From the NCBI GenBank assembly GCA_038249115.1, contig JBBRWQ010000003.1, positions 16,461 to 80,460 of the forward strand: a stretch of 64,000 bases of DNA, in the 5' to 3' direction. This document shows, in pieces, positions 43,427-53,369 of the stretch. This DNA comes from UBA4719 sp038249115. GTDB taxonomy: Bacteria; Actinomycetota; Actinomycetes; Actinomycetales; Dermatophilaceae. A model generated the notes under the pieces. The model did not search any database, had not been told where the DNA came from, and saw nothing but the letters and a program-made list of their open reading frames with translations. Within the stretch, counting starts at the first letter, position 1; every line of letters starts with the position of its first letter. The translations under genes and the position numbers were made by a program.

Positions 43427-46108
43427 CTACGTGAGGGACCGTCGTCCGGTGTCCGTGCGTGCCGGCGCCGGCGCGACGAAGACCTCGACCCCGAGGACGG
43501 CAACCCCGCCGGGATGCGCCATCACAGGGTTGATCTCCAGGGAGGCCACGTCCGGTTGCTGGTCGGCCAGGACCGACACCCGCGCGATGAGATCGGCCAG
43601 CGCGGCGCGGTCAGCCGGAGCGGCGCCGTGATAGCCCTCGAGCAGGGGAGAGGCTTTGACCGAGGAGATCAGGTCCATCACGTCGACGTCGGTCAGCGGC
43701 GGAATCCGGTGCCCGATATCGCCGAGCAGGTCGGTCGGCGGGCCCGCAACACTGAAGCTGACCACGGGCCCGAAGAGGGGATCCTCGGCCGTGCGGATCA
43801 CACAGGCCACCCCCGGTGTGGCCATCCGCTGCACCACCAACATGCCCGCGTCATAGGGCGAAAGCCTGACCGCCAGCGACTCGAACGACTCGCGGACGGT
43901 TGCCTCCGTCCCCAGATCGACACGGATACCGGCCAGCTGCGGCTGGTGCCGCACGGCCGGCGAGATCGACTTGAGCACGACGGGGTAGCCGAGCTGCTCG
44001 GCCGCGGCGACCGCGTCATCGGGCGTCTCGGCCAGAACCGTGGGCCAGATCTCCACGCCGTATGCCGCAAGCAACGTCTCGGCCTCAGCCGGCGTCAGCG
44101 CCCGGCCCGCGGGGGCATCAGCAAGGACGCTCTCAATAACCTGCTCGGCCGCAGCTCGGTCCAGGCCCGATGGGGCGACCGGCTCACCATGTTCGCGAGC
44201 CCGCCACTGTCCGTAACGGGTTGCCGACACCAACGCCCGAACGGCGTCCTCAGGCATCGCGTAGGCCGGGACTGCCCGGCCCGGACAATCGTTGTCGTGT
44301 GCGGCGCCCTGACCCCCGGACAGCGCCTCGGTGAGACCCCGCATGCCGAGGAAGGTTGCCACACAAGGCTTCTCGGACTGGGAAGCCGACTGGACAACCG
44401 CAGAGGCAACATCCTCATCGGAGGTGACCAAAGGGTGGATGAAGCAGGTCAGGACACTGTCGACCCGGTCATCGCCGAAGGCCGCATCGAGGGCGGTCGC
44501 AAACTCCGCCGCCGAGGCGTCGGACGGCAACGAGACCGGGCCGTGTGCGACCTCCAGCCCCCAGCTCACGCACGCCTGGGCGGTGAGCGCTCCGAGAGCG
44601 GCCGAGTTGCCGACAATGCCCACCCGGACACCGCGCGGCAGCGGCTGGTGCACGACGAGCTGGGCCACGTCGAAGAGCTGATGGACGTTCTCCACCCGGA
44701 TCACGCCGGCCTGCCGCAACATGGCATCGAAGGCGGCAGGGGGCACGTTGGTGGCGCGGACCCGGTGACCGGGCGGGACGCCAAACGCGGAGACCGCGGA
44801 CTTGACCACGATCACAGGCTTGCGCATTGAGAGCTGCCGCGCGATGCGGGAGAACTTGCGCGGGTTGCCCACCGACTCCAGGTAGAGGCCGACGGCGCAG
44901 GTGTCGTCGTCATCGATCCAGTACTGCATGAAGTCGTTACCCGAGACGTCGACGCGGTTGCCGGCAGAGGCGAAGATCGAGACGCCGAGGTTGCGCCGGG
45001 CAGCCGAGGCGAGGACGGCGATACCCAGAGCGCCACTTTGGGAGAACAGACCCAGCGTGCCGGCGGGCGGCAGCTCGGGAGCCAGCGAGGCATTCATCCG
45101 CACATCGGGATGGGAGTTGATCACGCCGAAGGAGTTGGGGCCGACGACCCTCATCCCGCTCTCGCGGGCGGTCCGCAACAGCTCACGCTGCAGGTGCTCA
45201 CCTGCGGGACCCGACTCGGCAAAGCCCGCGGACACCACCAACAGCGCCTTGACGCCGGCCTCTGCGCACTCGTGGACGACATCGAGCACCGACTCGGCCG
45301 GCACCGCGACGACGGCGAGGTCAATGTGCTCTGGGATGTCGCTGACCCGCGTATAGGCCTGCAACCCGGCCACTTCCAGCGCCTCGGTGTTGACGGCATG
45401 GACCCGCCCCCTGAAACCAGCGGCGAGGATGTTCTGGAGCAGCTGGTGCCCGATCGTGCCGGCCCGGCGGCTGGCCCCGATCACCGCGATCGACTCCGGG
45501 AACAGCACCGAACGCATGCTCATCGCATCAGCGCGGTGCTCTCTCGACAGCCGTACCGCATGGGACTGGACCGTCGGCTCGATCTCGAAGGCCACAGCGA
45601 TCACACCGTTGTCGAAGTGGTGACTGACCTCGTAGCCGGCGTCGTTGAAGACCTGGATCATCTTGCGGTTCTGCGGCAGGACGTCAGCCACGAACTTAGC
45701 CACCCCACGCTCCTGGGCGACCGCGGCCAGGTGCTCAAGCAGCACCGACCCCACCCCCTTGCCCTGGAACGCGTCGGAGATGTTGAAAGCAACCTCGGCC
45801 GTGTTGGCATCGAGCAGGTCGTAGCGGGCGACCCCGATGATCTCACCGCGCACCGTGGCCACCAACGCCACACGGCTGTCGTAGTCGACCTGAGTGAACC
45901 GGGCAACGTCCTTGTCGCTCAGAGTCTTCAGCGGAGCGAAGAAGCGAAGGTAAATCGACTCGGCCGACTGTCCGGCGTGGAAACGGCGAAGACCGTCGGC
46001 GTCGTCCGGAACAATCGGACGCACGTGAGCCACTGACCCGTCCCGGAGAACGACATCGGCCTCCCACTCCGCCGGATATCCATCGGGTCGAGAGGCCACA
46101 TCCGTCAT
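43427..46108 (-). CDS. GNAT acetyltransferase fused to an NDP-forming acyl-CoA ligase-like protein
   Basis: 893 aa. Residues of about 20-175 are a GNAT domain (YLRFFAPLKTLSDKDVARFTQVDYDSR, FQGKGVGSVLLEHLAAVAQERG). Then come a CoA-binding domain (SIAVIGASRRAGTIGHQLLQNIL), a succinyl-CoA-ligase-like flavodoxin part (GPNSFGVINSHPDVRMNASLAP, LFSQSGALGIAVLASAAR) and a C-terminal ATP-grasp (GYPVVLKSISPAVRHQPQLAGIRVDLG). This layout is that of Pat/PatZ-type protein lysine acetyltransferases. The catalytic-His segment of active ligases is replaced by PPGHRVRATN, so ligase activity is doubtful. It diverges from an acyl-CoA synthetase gene with the classic acetylated Lys motif, a likely substrate. Confidence 0.93.
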   Translation of the reverse strand: MTDVASRPDGYPAEWEADVVLRDGSVAHVRPIVPDDADGLRRFHAGQSAESIYLRFFAPLKTLSDKDVARFTQVDYDSRVALVATVRGEIIGVARYDLLDANTAEVAFNISDAFQGKGVGSVLLEHLAAVAQERGVAKFVADVLPQNRKMIQVFNDAGYEVSHHFDNGVIAVAFEIEPTVQSHAVRLSREHRADAMSMRSVLFPESIAVIGASRRAGTIGHQLLQNILAAGFRGRVHAVNTEALEVAGLQAYTRVSDIPEHIDLAVVAVPAESVLDVVHECAEAGVKALLVVSAGFAESGPAGEHLQRELLRTARESGMRVVGPNSFGVINSHPDVRMNASLAPELPPAGTLGLFSQSGALGIAVLASAARRNLGVSIFASAGNRVDVSGNDFMQYWIDDDDTCAVGLYLESVGNPRKFSRIARQLSMRKPVIVVKSAVSAFGVPPGHRVRATNVPPAAFDAMLRQAGVIRVENVHQLFDVAQLVVHQPLPRGVRVGIVGNSAALGALTAQACVSWGLEVAHGPVSLPSDASAAEFATALDAAFGDDRVDSVLTCFIHPLVTSDEDVASAVVQSASQSEKPCVATFLGMRGLTEALSGGQGAAHDNDCPGRAVPAYAMPEDAVRALVSATRYGQWRAREHGEPVAPSGLDRAAAEQVIESVLADAPAGRALTPAEAETLLAAYGVEIWPTVLAETPDDAVAAAEQLGYPVVLKSISPAVRHQPQLAGIRVDLGTEATVRESFESLAVRLSPYDAGMLVVQRMATPGVACVIRTAEDPLFGPVVSFSVAGPPTDLLGDIGHRIPPLTDVDVMDLISSVKASPLLEGYHGAAPADRAALADLIARVSVLADQQPDVASLEINPVMAHPGGVAVLGVEVFVAPAPARTDTGRRSLT

Positions 46109-46193
46109 GGCCTCAGGATGTCAGACCCCCGGCGAGGTGAGTCTCGCCACACCCCAAACAGCAGGAACGGCTTTCGGTGGCTAGGGTCGGGCC

Positions 46194-47963
46194 ATGGCCG
46201 ATGCATACGCACAGTTCCGCCGCGCCCGAGACCTTCTGCTGTCATCGCGGACCGATTACGACCGTGCGGTTGCCGACTACGTCGCACCCCGGCCTGACGA
46301 CTTCAACTGGGGTCTCGACTGGTTCGACCGGATCGCGGCGGACTCCGTGACCGGCGCCCGGTCCGCCCTCAAGCTCGTCGAGGCAGACGGGACCAGCCAC
46401 TCGGTGACCTACGCCGAGATGTCCGCCCGCTCCTCGCAGGTTGCCTCGTGGTTGTCCTCGCTGGGTGCGGTCAAGGGAGACCGCCTCCTGCTGATGATGG
46501 GCAACCAGGTGGAGCTGTGGGAGACCCTGCTGGCGTGTATCAAGCTGGGTGTCGTAGTCATCCCCGCCACGACGTTGTTGACCTCCGACGACCTCGACGA
46601 CCGGATCACCCGCGGCAGCGTGCGACACGTCGTCACCGCGTCGGTCGATGCCCCCAAGTTCGGCGACGTGCCGGGCGCCTACACCCGTATCGCGGCAGGC
46701 GAACCGGTTGCCGGCTGGACGGCCTACAGCGATTCACTCTCTGCACCGACACAGCCTGCGGCCACCGGATTCACCCCTCCGGAGTCTGCTGGCGGAGACG
46801 ACACCTTGCTGTTGTACTTCACCTCTGGCACGACCGCCCAGCCCAAGCTGGTCGAGCACACGCACCTGTCCTACCCGGTCGGGCATCTGTCCACGATGTA
46901 CTGGATCGGTCTGCAGCCCGGTGACGTCCACCTCAACATCTCCTCGCCCGGATGGGCCAAGCACGCCTGGTCGTCCTTCTTCGCCCCGTGGAACGCCGAG
47001 GCCACGATCCTCGTGGTGAACCAGCCACGTTTCGACGCTGCGGCGCTGCTCAAGACCATGGCTCAGGAGTCGGTAACCACCTTCTGCGCCCCGCCGACCG
47101 TCTATCGGATGTTGATCCAGCAGGACCTGGCGCCATGGCGCGACCGGCTGTCGATTCGCGAGATGGTCGGAGCCGGGGAACCGCTCAACCCCGAAGTCAT
47201 CGAGCAGGTTCAGAACGGTCTCGGCATCACTATCCGCGACGGGTTCGGCCAGACCGAGACAACGGCACAGGTGGGCAACACCCCCGGCCAGGAGGTCGTG
47301 CCCGGCTCGATGGGACGGCCCCTGCCTGGTTACGACGTTGTCCTGCGCGACCCGGCCACCGGTGAGGAGCAGCTCGGCGACGGGGCCGAGGGCGAGCTCT
47401 GCCTGCGCCTCGCAGGCGTCGGCGGGCGCCCGGTGGGCCTGATGGTGGCCTATCACGGCGATGCCGAGAAGACGGACGAGTCGATGCGCAACGAGGCGTA
47501 TCACACCGGCGACGTTGCCTCCCGGGATGCCCGCGGCTACATCACCTATGTCGGACGTGCCGATGACGTGTTCAAGGCCTCCGACTACCGGATCAGCCCC
47601 TTCGAGCTCGAGTCGGTCTTGATCGAGCATCCGGCCGTGGCTGAGGCAGCCGTAGTGCCCTCGCCAGATGCAACCCGTCTGGCCGTTCCGAAGGCGTATG
47701 TCGTTCTGGCGCCTGGCTACTCACCGACGGCTGAGACCGCTGAGTCCATCCTGGCCTATGCCCGCGAGCACCTCGCGGCATACAAACGGATCCGTCGGAT
47801 CGAGTTCGCGGAACTCCCCAAGACCATCTCGGGCAAGATCCGCCGCGTCGAGCTGCGTGGTCGCGAGGAGGACGCCCACGGATCCGGTGCCGGCTCGGAC
47901 GCTCCTGACCGGGCCAGCCAGACGGAGTTCTGGGAGTCCGACTTCCCGGGCCTCAAGAACTGA
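46194..47963 (+). CDS. AMP-dependent acyl-CoA synthetase
   Basis: 589 aa. Activates a carboxylic acid with ATP and CoA. Motifs in order: LLYFTSGTTAQPKLVEHTH (P-loop), VGAGEPLNPEV, GFGQTETTA, YHTGDVASRDARGYITYVGRADDVFKASDYRISPFELES and the C-terminal PKTISGKIRRVELR with the adenylation Lys. It resembles medium-chain or aromatic acyl-CoA ligases, but the acid is unknown. The PK-x-x-SGKIRR lysine is the target that GNAT-type Pat enzymes acetylate to switch such synthetases off, and a Pat-like gene is its divergent neighbour 85 bp away. Confidence 0.94.
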   Translation: MADAYAQFRRARDLLLSSRTDYDRAVADYVAPRPDDFNWGLDWFDRIAADSVTGARSALKLVEADGTSHSVTYAEMSARSSQVASWLSSLGAVKGDRLLLMMGNQVELWETLLACIKLGVVVIPATTLLTSDDLDDRITRGSVRHVVTASVDAPKFGDVPGAYTRIAAGEPVAGWTAYSDSLSAPTQPAATGFTPPESAGGDDTLLLYFTSGTTAQPKLVEHTHLSYPVGHLSTMYWIGLQPGDVHLNISSPGWAKHAWSSFFAPWNAEATILVVNQPRFDAAALLKTMAQESVTTFCAPPTVYRMLIQQDLAPWRDRLSIREMVGAGEPLNPEVIEQVQNGLGITIRDGFGQTETTAQVGNTPGQEVVPGSMGRPLPGYDVVLRDPATGEEQLGDGAEGELCLRLAGVGGRPVGLMVAYHGDAEKTDESMRNEAYHTGDVASRDARGYITYVGRADDVFKASDYRISPFELESVLIEHPAVAEAAVVPSPDATRLAVPKAYVVLAPGYSPTAETAESILAYAREHLAAYKRIRRIEFAELPKTISGKIRRVELRGREEDAHGSGAGSDAPDRASQTEFWESDFPGLKN

Positions 47964-48035
47964 CGCCACAGGCCTCACTGCCTGGTCGTCACGCTCACGC
48001 GCCATCCCCTTCCGGTGCGGCCCTTCCCGTGCGGC

Positions 48036-48839
48036 TCAGCCCAGTGCAAAGACCACGGTCACGTTGACGCTGACGTCCTGGCTTCCGGGCTCGATCGGGA
48101 CGCTGGCCACGTCGCGCGACGCATAGGCAGCCGTCGGGTAGCCCATGGGGATCGGCGACGGGGCGGTGACGTCCTCGGCGATGCTGATCACCTCACCCAA
48201 GCTCCGCCCGGCGGCCCGCGCATACTGCTCGGCCTTGGCCTTGGCGTTGGCGAATGACTTGTCCCGGGCGCTGGACACCAGCGCGCTGGTGTCCTCGAGG
48301 TCAAGACTGATCCCGTTGACCCGGACCGCGTTTCCACCTGCGCTGACGGCCTTGCCGATGATGTCACCAGCGCGACCCAGGTCTCGAAGTTTGGCAGTGA
48401 CGCTCTCCGACACCTGGTAGCCCTTGATCCGAGGCGCACCTTGTTTCGAGTAGTCGTACTCGGGCTGGATGTTGAGCCCTGACGTCTGCAGGTCCTTCTT
48501 CTGGACCTTGTTGTCGAGCAGGGACTTCTGGACCGCGGCAGCGGAGCGATTCGCCGATGCAAGCGCGTCGGACACCGTGAGCGCAGTCGCTACGACGGAG
48601 AGATCCAGCCGGAGCGTGTCCGGGGTCCCGGCGACGGTGGCCCTTCCTCCGACCGTGATGCCCGGACCGCCGGCGATCGAGGTTGCCGAGGTCTGGGTTC
48701 TGGAAACGGCAACGGTATAGCCCGAGGCCGAAGCCGCGGTGCCGCCAGAACGTGTTGTCCCGATGGCGTACGCGACGGTGAGCGCGATCACGGCGAGCAG
48801 GATCATCGCCGCACGACGAGGGCTAATGGTGACTGTCAT
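48036..48839 (-). CDS. SIMPL-domain (DUF541) membrane-anchored protein
   Basis: 267 aa. One N-terminal hydrophobic anchor (AAMILLAVIALTVAYAIGTT), then an extracytoplasmic SIMPL domain: GITVGGRATVAGTPDTLRLDLSV, DLQTSGLNIQPEYDYS, IKGYQVSESVTAKLRDLGRAGDIIGKAVSAGGNAVRVNGISLDLEDTS, KAKAEQYARAAGRSLGEVISIAE. The family forms oligomeric rings in some bacteria; function in actinobacteria is unknown. A start at the ATG giving MTVTISPRR is preferred over an upstream ATG in a poor leader. Confidence 0.88.
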   Translation of the reverse strand: MTVTISPRRAAMILLAVIALTVAYAIGTTRSGGTAASASGYTVAVSRTQTSATSIAGGPGITVGGRATVAGTPDTLRLDLSVVATALTVSDALASANRSAAAVQKSLLDNKVQKKDLQTSGLNIQPEYDYSKQGAPRIKGYQVSESVTAKLRDLGRAGDIIGKAVSAGGNAVRVNGISLDLEDTSALVSSARDKSFANAKAKAEQYARAAGRSLGEVISIAEDVTAPSPIPMGYPTAAYASRDVASVPIEPGSQDVSVNVTVVFALG

Positions 48840-48940
48840 GTGGCTGTGACGCAGGACACCGCCGTGCGGTTCCATGCAGCCCGACATCAGGTTCCAGGGA
48901 GCCCGCCAGGAGGTTTCAGACCGCGTGGCACAGTGGCGCC

Positions 48941-49561
48941 ATGGAGTTCTCCGAGGTCGTCCGCAAGCGCCGCATGGTTCGTCAGTACGACCCGGAGCAT
49001 CCCGTGCCAGCCGAGGTCATCAACACCGTTCTACGCAACGCCATCAGGGCTCCCAGCGCAGGATTCAGCCAGGGGTGGGATTTCGTCGTGCTCACCGAGC
49101 CCGAGGAACGACGGGCCTATTGGGCCGCTGCCACCGATACCGACGACGAGCCGGACGCATGGCTTGCGGGCATGCAAACCGCCCCGGCCTTGATCATCTG
49201 CCTCTCTGACGAGCTCACCTATCTGCGTCGATATGCCGAGCCGGACAAGGGCTGGACCGACATGGACGAGGCGCGCTGGCCGGTGCCCTACTGGGACATT
49301 GACACGGGCATGGCTGCCCTGATGATGCTTCTGACTGCGGTCGACGAGGGGTTGGGCGGCTGTTTCTTCGGGGCGCCCCCCGAGACCCACGAAGACATCT
49401 TCGCGGCGTTCCAGATCCCTCATGACCGCAACCTCGTGGGCGTGGTGTCCCTGGGCCACCCGGTACCGCATCCAAAGAGCGGCAGCCTCAAGCGCGGCCT
49501 TCGCGGACTGGACCAGGTGGCGCACTACGGAAGATTCGGCGCGCATGTCGCGGACCTGTGA
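48941..49561 (+). CDS. Nitroreductase-family flavoprotein
   Basis: 206 aa. FMN-dependent family: MEFSEVVRKRRMVRQYDPEHPVP (FMN-phosphate Arg block), LRNAIRAPSAGFSQGWDFVVLTE, DTGMAALMMLLTAVDEGLGGCFFGAP, LVGVVSLGHPVP. The residues around YLRRYAEPDKGWTDMDEARWPVPYW form a variable lid. Substrate unknown. Ribosome site weak. It stands alone, divergent from the SIMPL gene, with 204 bp to parC that holds no recognisable element. Confidence 0.9.
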   Translation: MEFSEVVRKRRMVRQYDPEHPVPAEVINTVLRNAIRAPSAGFSQGWDFVVLTEPEERRAYWAAATDTDDEPDAWLAGMQTAPALIICLSDELTYLRRYAEPDKGWTDMDEARWPVPYWDIDTGMAALMMLLTAVDEGLGGCFFGAPPETHEDIFAAFQIPHDRNLVGVVSLGHPVPHPKSGSLKRGLRGLDQVAHYGRFGAHVADL

Positions 49562-49765
49562 GCCTGGCACGGTTCATCCACGTGCGAACGTATGCCGACA
49601 CGTGTCCGAAGACGTCCCAGCCAAGGCTGGGGGTACGGCCCTCAGACGGACACCCCCGCTCAGCTAGACGCAACGGCGGGTCGGGGACTGCTCCGGCACG
49701 GGCGTGGGTGAAGATGGGGTGGCTGAGCTCAGCCGTCGCCTGACCCGCAAGGAGAAGCACCGCGC

Positions 49766-52345
49766 ATGGCCCGCCGCACGTCATCGACCCCACCGCCGCC
49801 AGCAGACTTCATCGAGCGCATCGTCGACATCGACGTCGAGGAGGAGATGCAGGGAGCGTTCCTGGAGTACGCCTACTCGGTGATCTACTCGCGCGCCCTT
49901 CCGGATGCGCGCGACGGGCTCAAGCCTGTGCAGCGGCGCATCCTCTACGGCATGAGCGAGCTCGGGCTCCGACCCGAACGCGCGCACGTGAAGAGCAGCC
50001 GTGTCGTCGGTGAGGTGATGGGCAAGTACCACCCGCACGGTGATGCGTCCATCTATGACGCACTGGTGCGCATGTCCCAGTCCTTCACCATGCGACTCCC
50101 GCTCGTGGACGGGCACGGCAACTTCGGGTCGATGGATGACGGCCCGGCGGCGTCGCGCTACACCGAGGCGCGGCTCGCACCATCGGCCATGTTGATGACG
50201 ACCGGCCTCGACGAAGAGACCGTCGACTTCGTTCCCAACTATGACGACCAGCTGATGCAGCCGGCCGTGATGCCCGCCGCCTACCCGAACCTCCTGGTCA
50301 ACGGCGCCAGTGGCATTGCCGTCGGGATGGCCACGAACATGGCCCCGCACAACCTTCTCGAGGTCATCGGCGCCGCGCGCCACCTCATTGCCAACCCTGC
50401 GTGCTCGCTGGACGACCTGATGCGGTTTGTCCCTGGCCCCGACCTCCCGGGCGGCGGCAAGATCATCGGCCTCGAGGGGATTCGCGACGCCTACCTCACC
50501 GGGCGTGGGTCGTTCCGAACCCGGGCGACGACGCGGATCGAGAACGTCACACCTCGCAAGCAGGGAATTGTCGTCACCGAGCTGCCCTATCTGATCGGGC
50601 CCGAGAAGGTCATCGAGAAGATCAAGGACCTGGTCCTGTCCAAGAAGCTCCAGGGCATCAGCGACGTCAAGGATCTGACCGACCGCAAACACGGACTACA
50701 GCTTGTCATCGAGATCAAGGGCGGCTTCCACCCGCAGGCAGTCCTGGAGCAGCTCTTCAAGCTGACGCCGATGGAGGACAACTTCGGCATCAACAACGTG
50801 GCCCTGGTCGACGGGCAGCCACGCACCCTCGGGCTCAAAGAGCTTCTCCGCGTCTACGTCGACTTCCGCCTGGACGTGGTGCGCCGCCGCAGCACCTACC
50901 GGCTTCGCAAGCGCGAGGAGCGGCTGCACCTGGTTGAGGGACTTCTCATCGCGATCGTGGACATCGACGAGGTGATACAGGTCATCCGCGCCTCCGACGA
51001 TGCCGCGGTCGCCAAGGTCCGGCTGATGGACGTGTTCGACCTGTCCGACCCCCAGGCCACCTACATCCTTGACCTGCAGCTACGTCGGCTGACGAAGTTC
51101 TCGCGTGTCGAGCTCGAGACCGAGAAGGCTGAGCTGGAGCGCCAGATTGAGGCCCTCCGCGCCATCCTGGATGACGACAAGCTGCTCCTGAAGACGGTGT
51201 CCAACGAGCTCGCTGATGTCGCCAGGTCGCACGGGACGCCTCGGCGTACGGTTCTGCTCGAGTCGGCAGGGAGCCCCCTCACAGCTACGCCGCTGGAGGT
51301 CACCGACGACCCCTGCTGGGTGCTGCTGTCCTCCACCGGTCTGTTGGCGCGCACTACCAACGCCGAAGCACTGCCGACCGAGGGCGGCCGACACAAGCAC
51401 GACGCCGTTATCGCGGCCGTGCAGAGCACCATTCGCGGTCAGGTCGCCCTGGTCACGTCGCGCGGGCGGATGATCCGGCTCTCGGCGCTGGATCTGCCCA
51501 CCTTGCCGCCGACGAACGGCGCGCCCTCACTGTCAGGGGGCGCTCCGCTGGCTGCCTTCGTGGATCTTCCCAAGGACGAGAAGCCACTGACCCTGATATC
51601 ACTGTCTGAGGACTCCGCCGGCCTCGCCGTCGGAACCGCTCTGGGCGTCGTCAAGCGCGTGGCTGTCGACTACCCCGGCAACAAAGGCGACTGGGAGGTC
51701 ATCGGTCTCAAGGACCACGACGAGGTGGTCGGCGCTGTCGAGCTGCTCACCGGTGATGAGGACCTCGTGTTCATCACCTCCGACGCCCAGCTGCTTCACT
51801 TCCCTGCCGCGTCGGTGCGCCCACAAGGTCGCGCTGCCGGCGGAATGACCGGCATCAAGCTTGCGGCCGGTGCGCGCGTCACGTTCTTCGGCGCAGTCGA
51901 TCCCCTGGGCGCCAACCTCGTGGTCACCTCGAGCGGCTCGTCCGCAGCCTTGCCCGGCACCGAGCCCGGGTCGCTCAAGGCCACCCCGTATGCCGAGTAT
52001 CCGGCCAAAGGTCGCGCCACCGGCGGCGTCCGCTGTCACCGATTCCTGCGCGGCGAGGACACCCTGGTTCTGGCCTGGGCGGGTGGCAGTCCGGCACGTG
52101 CCGCAGCGGCCAACGGTGTTGCCGTGGACCTGCCCGAAGCCTCCGGCAAACGCGACGGTTCTGGGCTTCCGACGGCCACTACGATCGCGGCCATTGCCGG
52201 ACCGTTGCCCCAGCCACGATTCTCATCCGGCTCGACGTCCACCATGCCCGCTGTGCCCGCCTCCACCATGCCCGGTCTGGAGGCTGCGCCGGATGGCCCC
52301 GAGATGTTCCTTGAGTTCCCCGAGTTCCCCGCAGGCCGCTCGTGA
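49766..52345 (+). CDS. parC: Topoisomerase IV / type IIA topoisomerase subunit A
   Basis: 859 aa. Breakage-rejoining subunit. Catalytic Tyr132 in ASRYTEARLAPSAM. The quinolone pocket reads KYHPHGDASIYDAL, with Ala94 at the position equivalent to E. coli GyrA Ser83, and Asp98 for Asp87. The C-terminal beta-pinwheel lacks a clear GyrA box, having KGRATGGVR instead, which fits ParC rather than GyrA. It is followed by a sucrase/ferredoxin gene with GTGA overlap, and parE lies just beyond, convergent. Role: chromosome decatenation. Confidence 0.9.
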   Translation: MARRTSSTPPPPADFIERIVDIDVEEEMQGAFLEYAYSVIYSRALPDARDGLKPVQRRILYGMSELGLRPERAHVKSSRVVGEVMGKYHPHGDASIYDALVRMSQSFTMRLPLVDGHGNFGSMDDGPAASRYTEARLAPSAMLMTTGLDEETVDFVPNYDDQLMQPAVMPAAYPNLLVNGASGIAVGMATNMAPHNLLEVIGAARHLIANPACSLDDLMRFVPGPDLPGGGKIIGLEGIRDAYLTGRGSFRTRATTRIENVTPRKQGIVVTELPYLIGPEKVIEKIKDLVLSKKLQGISDVKDLTDRKHGLQLVIEIKGGFHPQAVLEQLFKLTPMEDNFGINNVALVDGQPRTLGLKELLRVYVDFRLDVVRRRSTYRLRKREERLHLVEGLLIAIVDIDEVIQVIRASDDAAVAKVRLMDVFDLSDPQATYILDLQLRRLTKFSRVELETEKAELERQIEALRAILDDDKLLLKTVSNELADVARSHGTPRRTVLLESAGSPLTATPLEVTDDPCWVLLSSTGLLARTTNAEALPTEGGRHKHDAVIAAVQSTIRGQVALVTSRGRMIRLSALDLPTLPPTNGAPSLSGGAPLAAFVDLPKDEKPLTLISLSEDSAGLAVGTALGVVKRVAVDYPGNKGDWEVIGLKDHDEVVGAVELLTGDEDLVFITSDAQLLHFPAASVRPQGRAAGGMTGIKLAAGARVTFFGAVDPLGANLVVTSSGSSAALPGTEPGSLKATPYAEYPAKGRATGGVRCHRFLRGEDTLVLAWAGGSPARAAAANGVAVDLPEASGKRDGSGLPTATTIAAIAGPLPQPRFSSGSTSTMPAVPASTMPGLEAAPDGPEMFLEFPEFPAGRS

Positions 52346-53336
52346 TCGCAGATGGCGCCGGGACCGGCGCCACGGCCATGACCCACGCCCGAAGCAAACC
52401 TGATGCCTGCTCGGTCATCTGGGACAGAGCACAGGCGCCGGCCTTGGGCACCGCCGCCGGCGCGACGTTCTGGGTGGCCCTTGAACAGAGCGGTCCATGG
52501 GGTCGAGAAGCTGCGACGCAGTCGCGCCTGCCGCCAGATATCGGAACAACGCTTGACCGCACATGCCAGGAGAACGGCGGTCGGCTGCTCCTGATCCGTC
52601 GTCCTGGCGCCCACTCGAACTCTCGCCAGGACCAGAGGCGGCGGGTCTATCTCGCGGGCGGACTGGCAACCCGACCCTGGCTGCTCGAGGCCGACCTCGA
52701 TGACCCGACGATGTTGCTCCGGCTTCCGTGGGCTGCGTTTCGGGACGGTGACAAGGCCGCGGTCCGCGACGGGCTGCCCGAGCTCCACGAGTCCCCAGCC
52801 CCGGTTCTCATGATCTGCGCGAACTCCAAACGAGATGTCTGCTGCGCAGTCCGCGGTCGGCCAGTGGCCATCGAGACATCGGCCAGGCGTCCAGGACAGG
52901 TGTGGGAGTGCTCACACACCGGAGGACACCGGTTCGCCCCCACTGGTGTCGTCCTCCCCACGGCCAGACCCTCGCCCGCCTCTCTGCCACGTCAGCTGTC
53001 GCCGTAGTCGATGCAGCGGCGCGAGATGAAGTGCCCGTGGAACTGCTGGGCGCGGCATACGACCGGGGTCGCAGCCATCTATTGCCTGCGGCACAAGCCG
53101 CCGAATCTGTTGTGCGAGAATGGGTTCAGGAACCAAACCTGTTGGCCCTGGCGACAACGGCTGCGCCACACGCAACCCGTGCAGACGCCTGGCTTTGCAC
53201 GGTGCGTCATGTCGATGGTCGTCACTGGGACGTTGTCGCCGTGCGAGATCCAGGCGCCGAGGACCGCCCCGAGTCCTGCGGCAAGATGCCAGTACCAACC
53301 TGGAAGTGGTCGGTACTCAGCGGAACCGGTCGATGA
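52342..53336 (+). pseudogene. Sucrase/ferredoxin-like protein, split by a one-base frameshift
   Basis: Thioredoxin-fold protein of the sucrase/ferredoxin (Apd1-like) family. The first frame (GTG 52342 to stop 53007) has LIRRPGAH, CANSKRDVCCAVRGRPVA and VWECSHTGGHRFAPTGVVLP, typical of the [2Fe-2S]-binding core. The family then continues after LP with HGQTLARL, but here that sequence is in the next frame, running to 53336 (VVREWVQEPNLL...RPESCGKMPVPTWKWSV). Losing one C from the run at 52956-52959 explains it. The upstream product would stop at 221 aa. This may be a true mutation or a sequencing error. Start overlaps the parC stop (GTGA). Confidence 0.88.
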
Positions 53337-53369
53337 CACCAAGCATCTTCGCCCGCACATCGGTTGCCG

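Noticed and set aside
52954..52964. Programmed -1 frameshift in the sucrase gene
   Set aside because: The A-site CCC could re-pair after a -1 slip but the P-site CTC could not, and no stimulatory structure is evident. A simple deletion or sequencing error is more likely.
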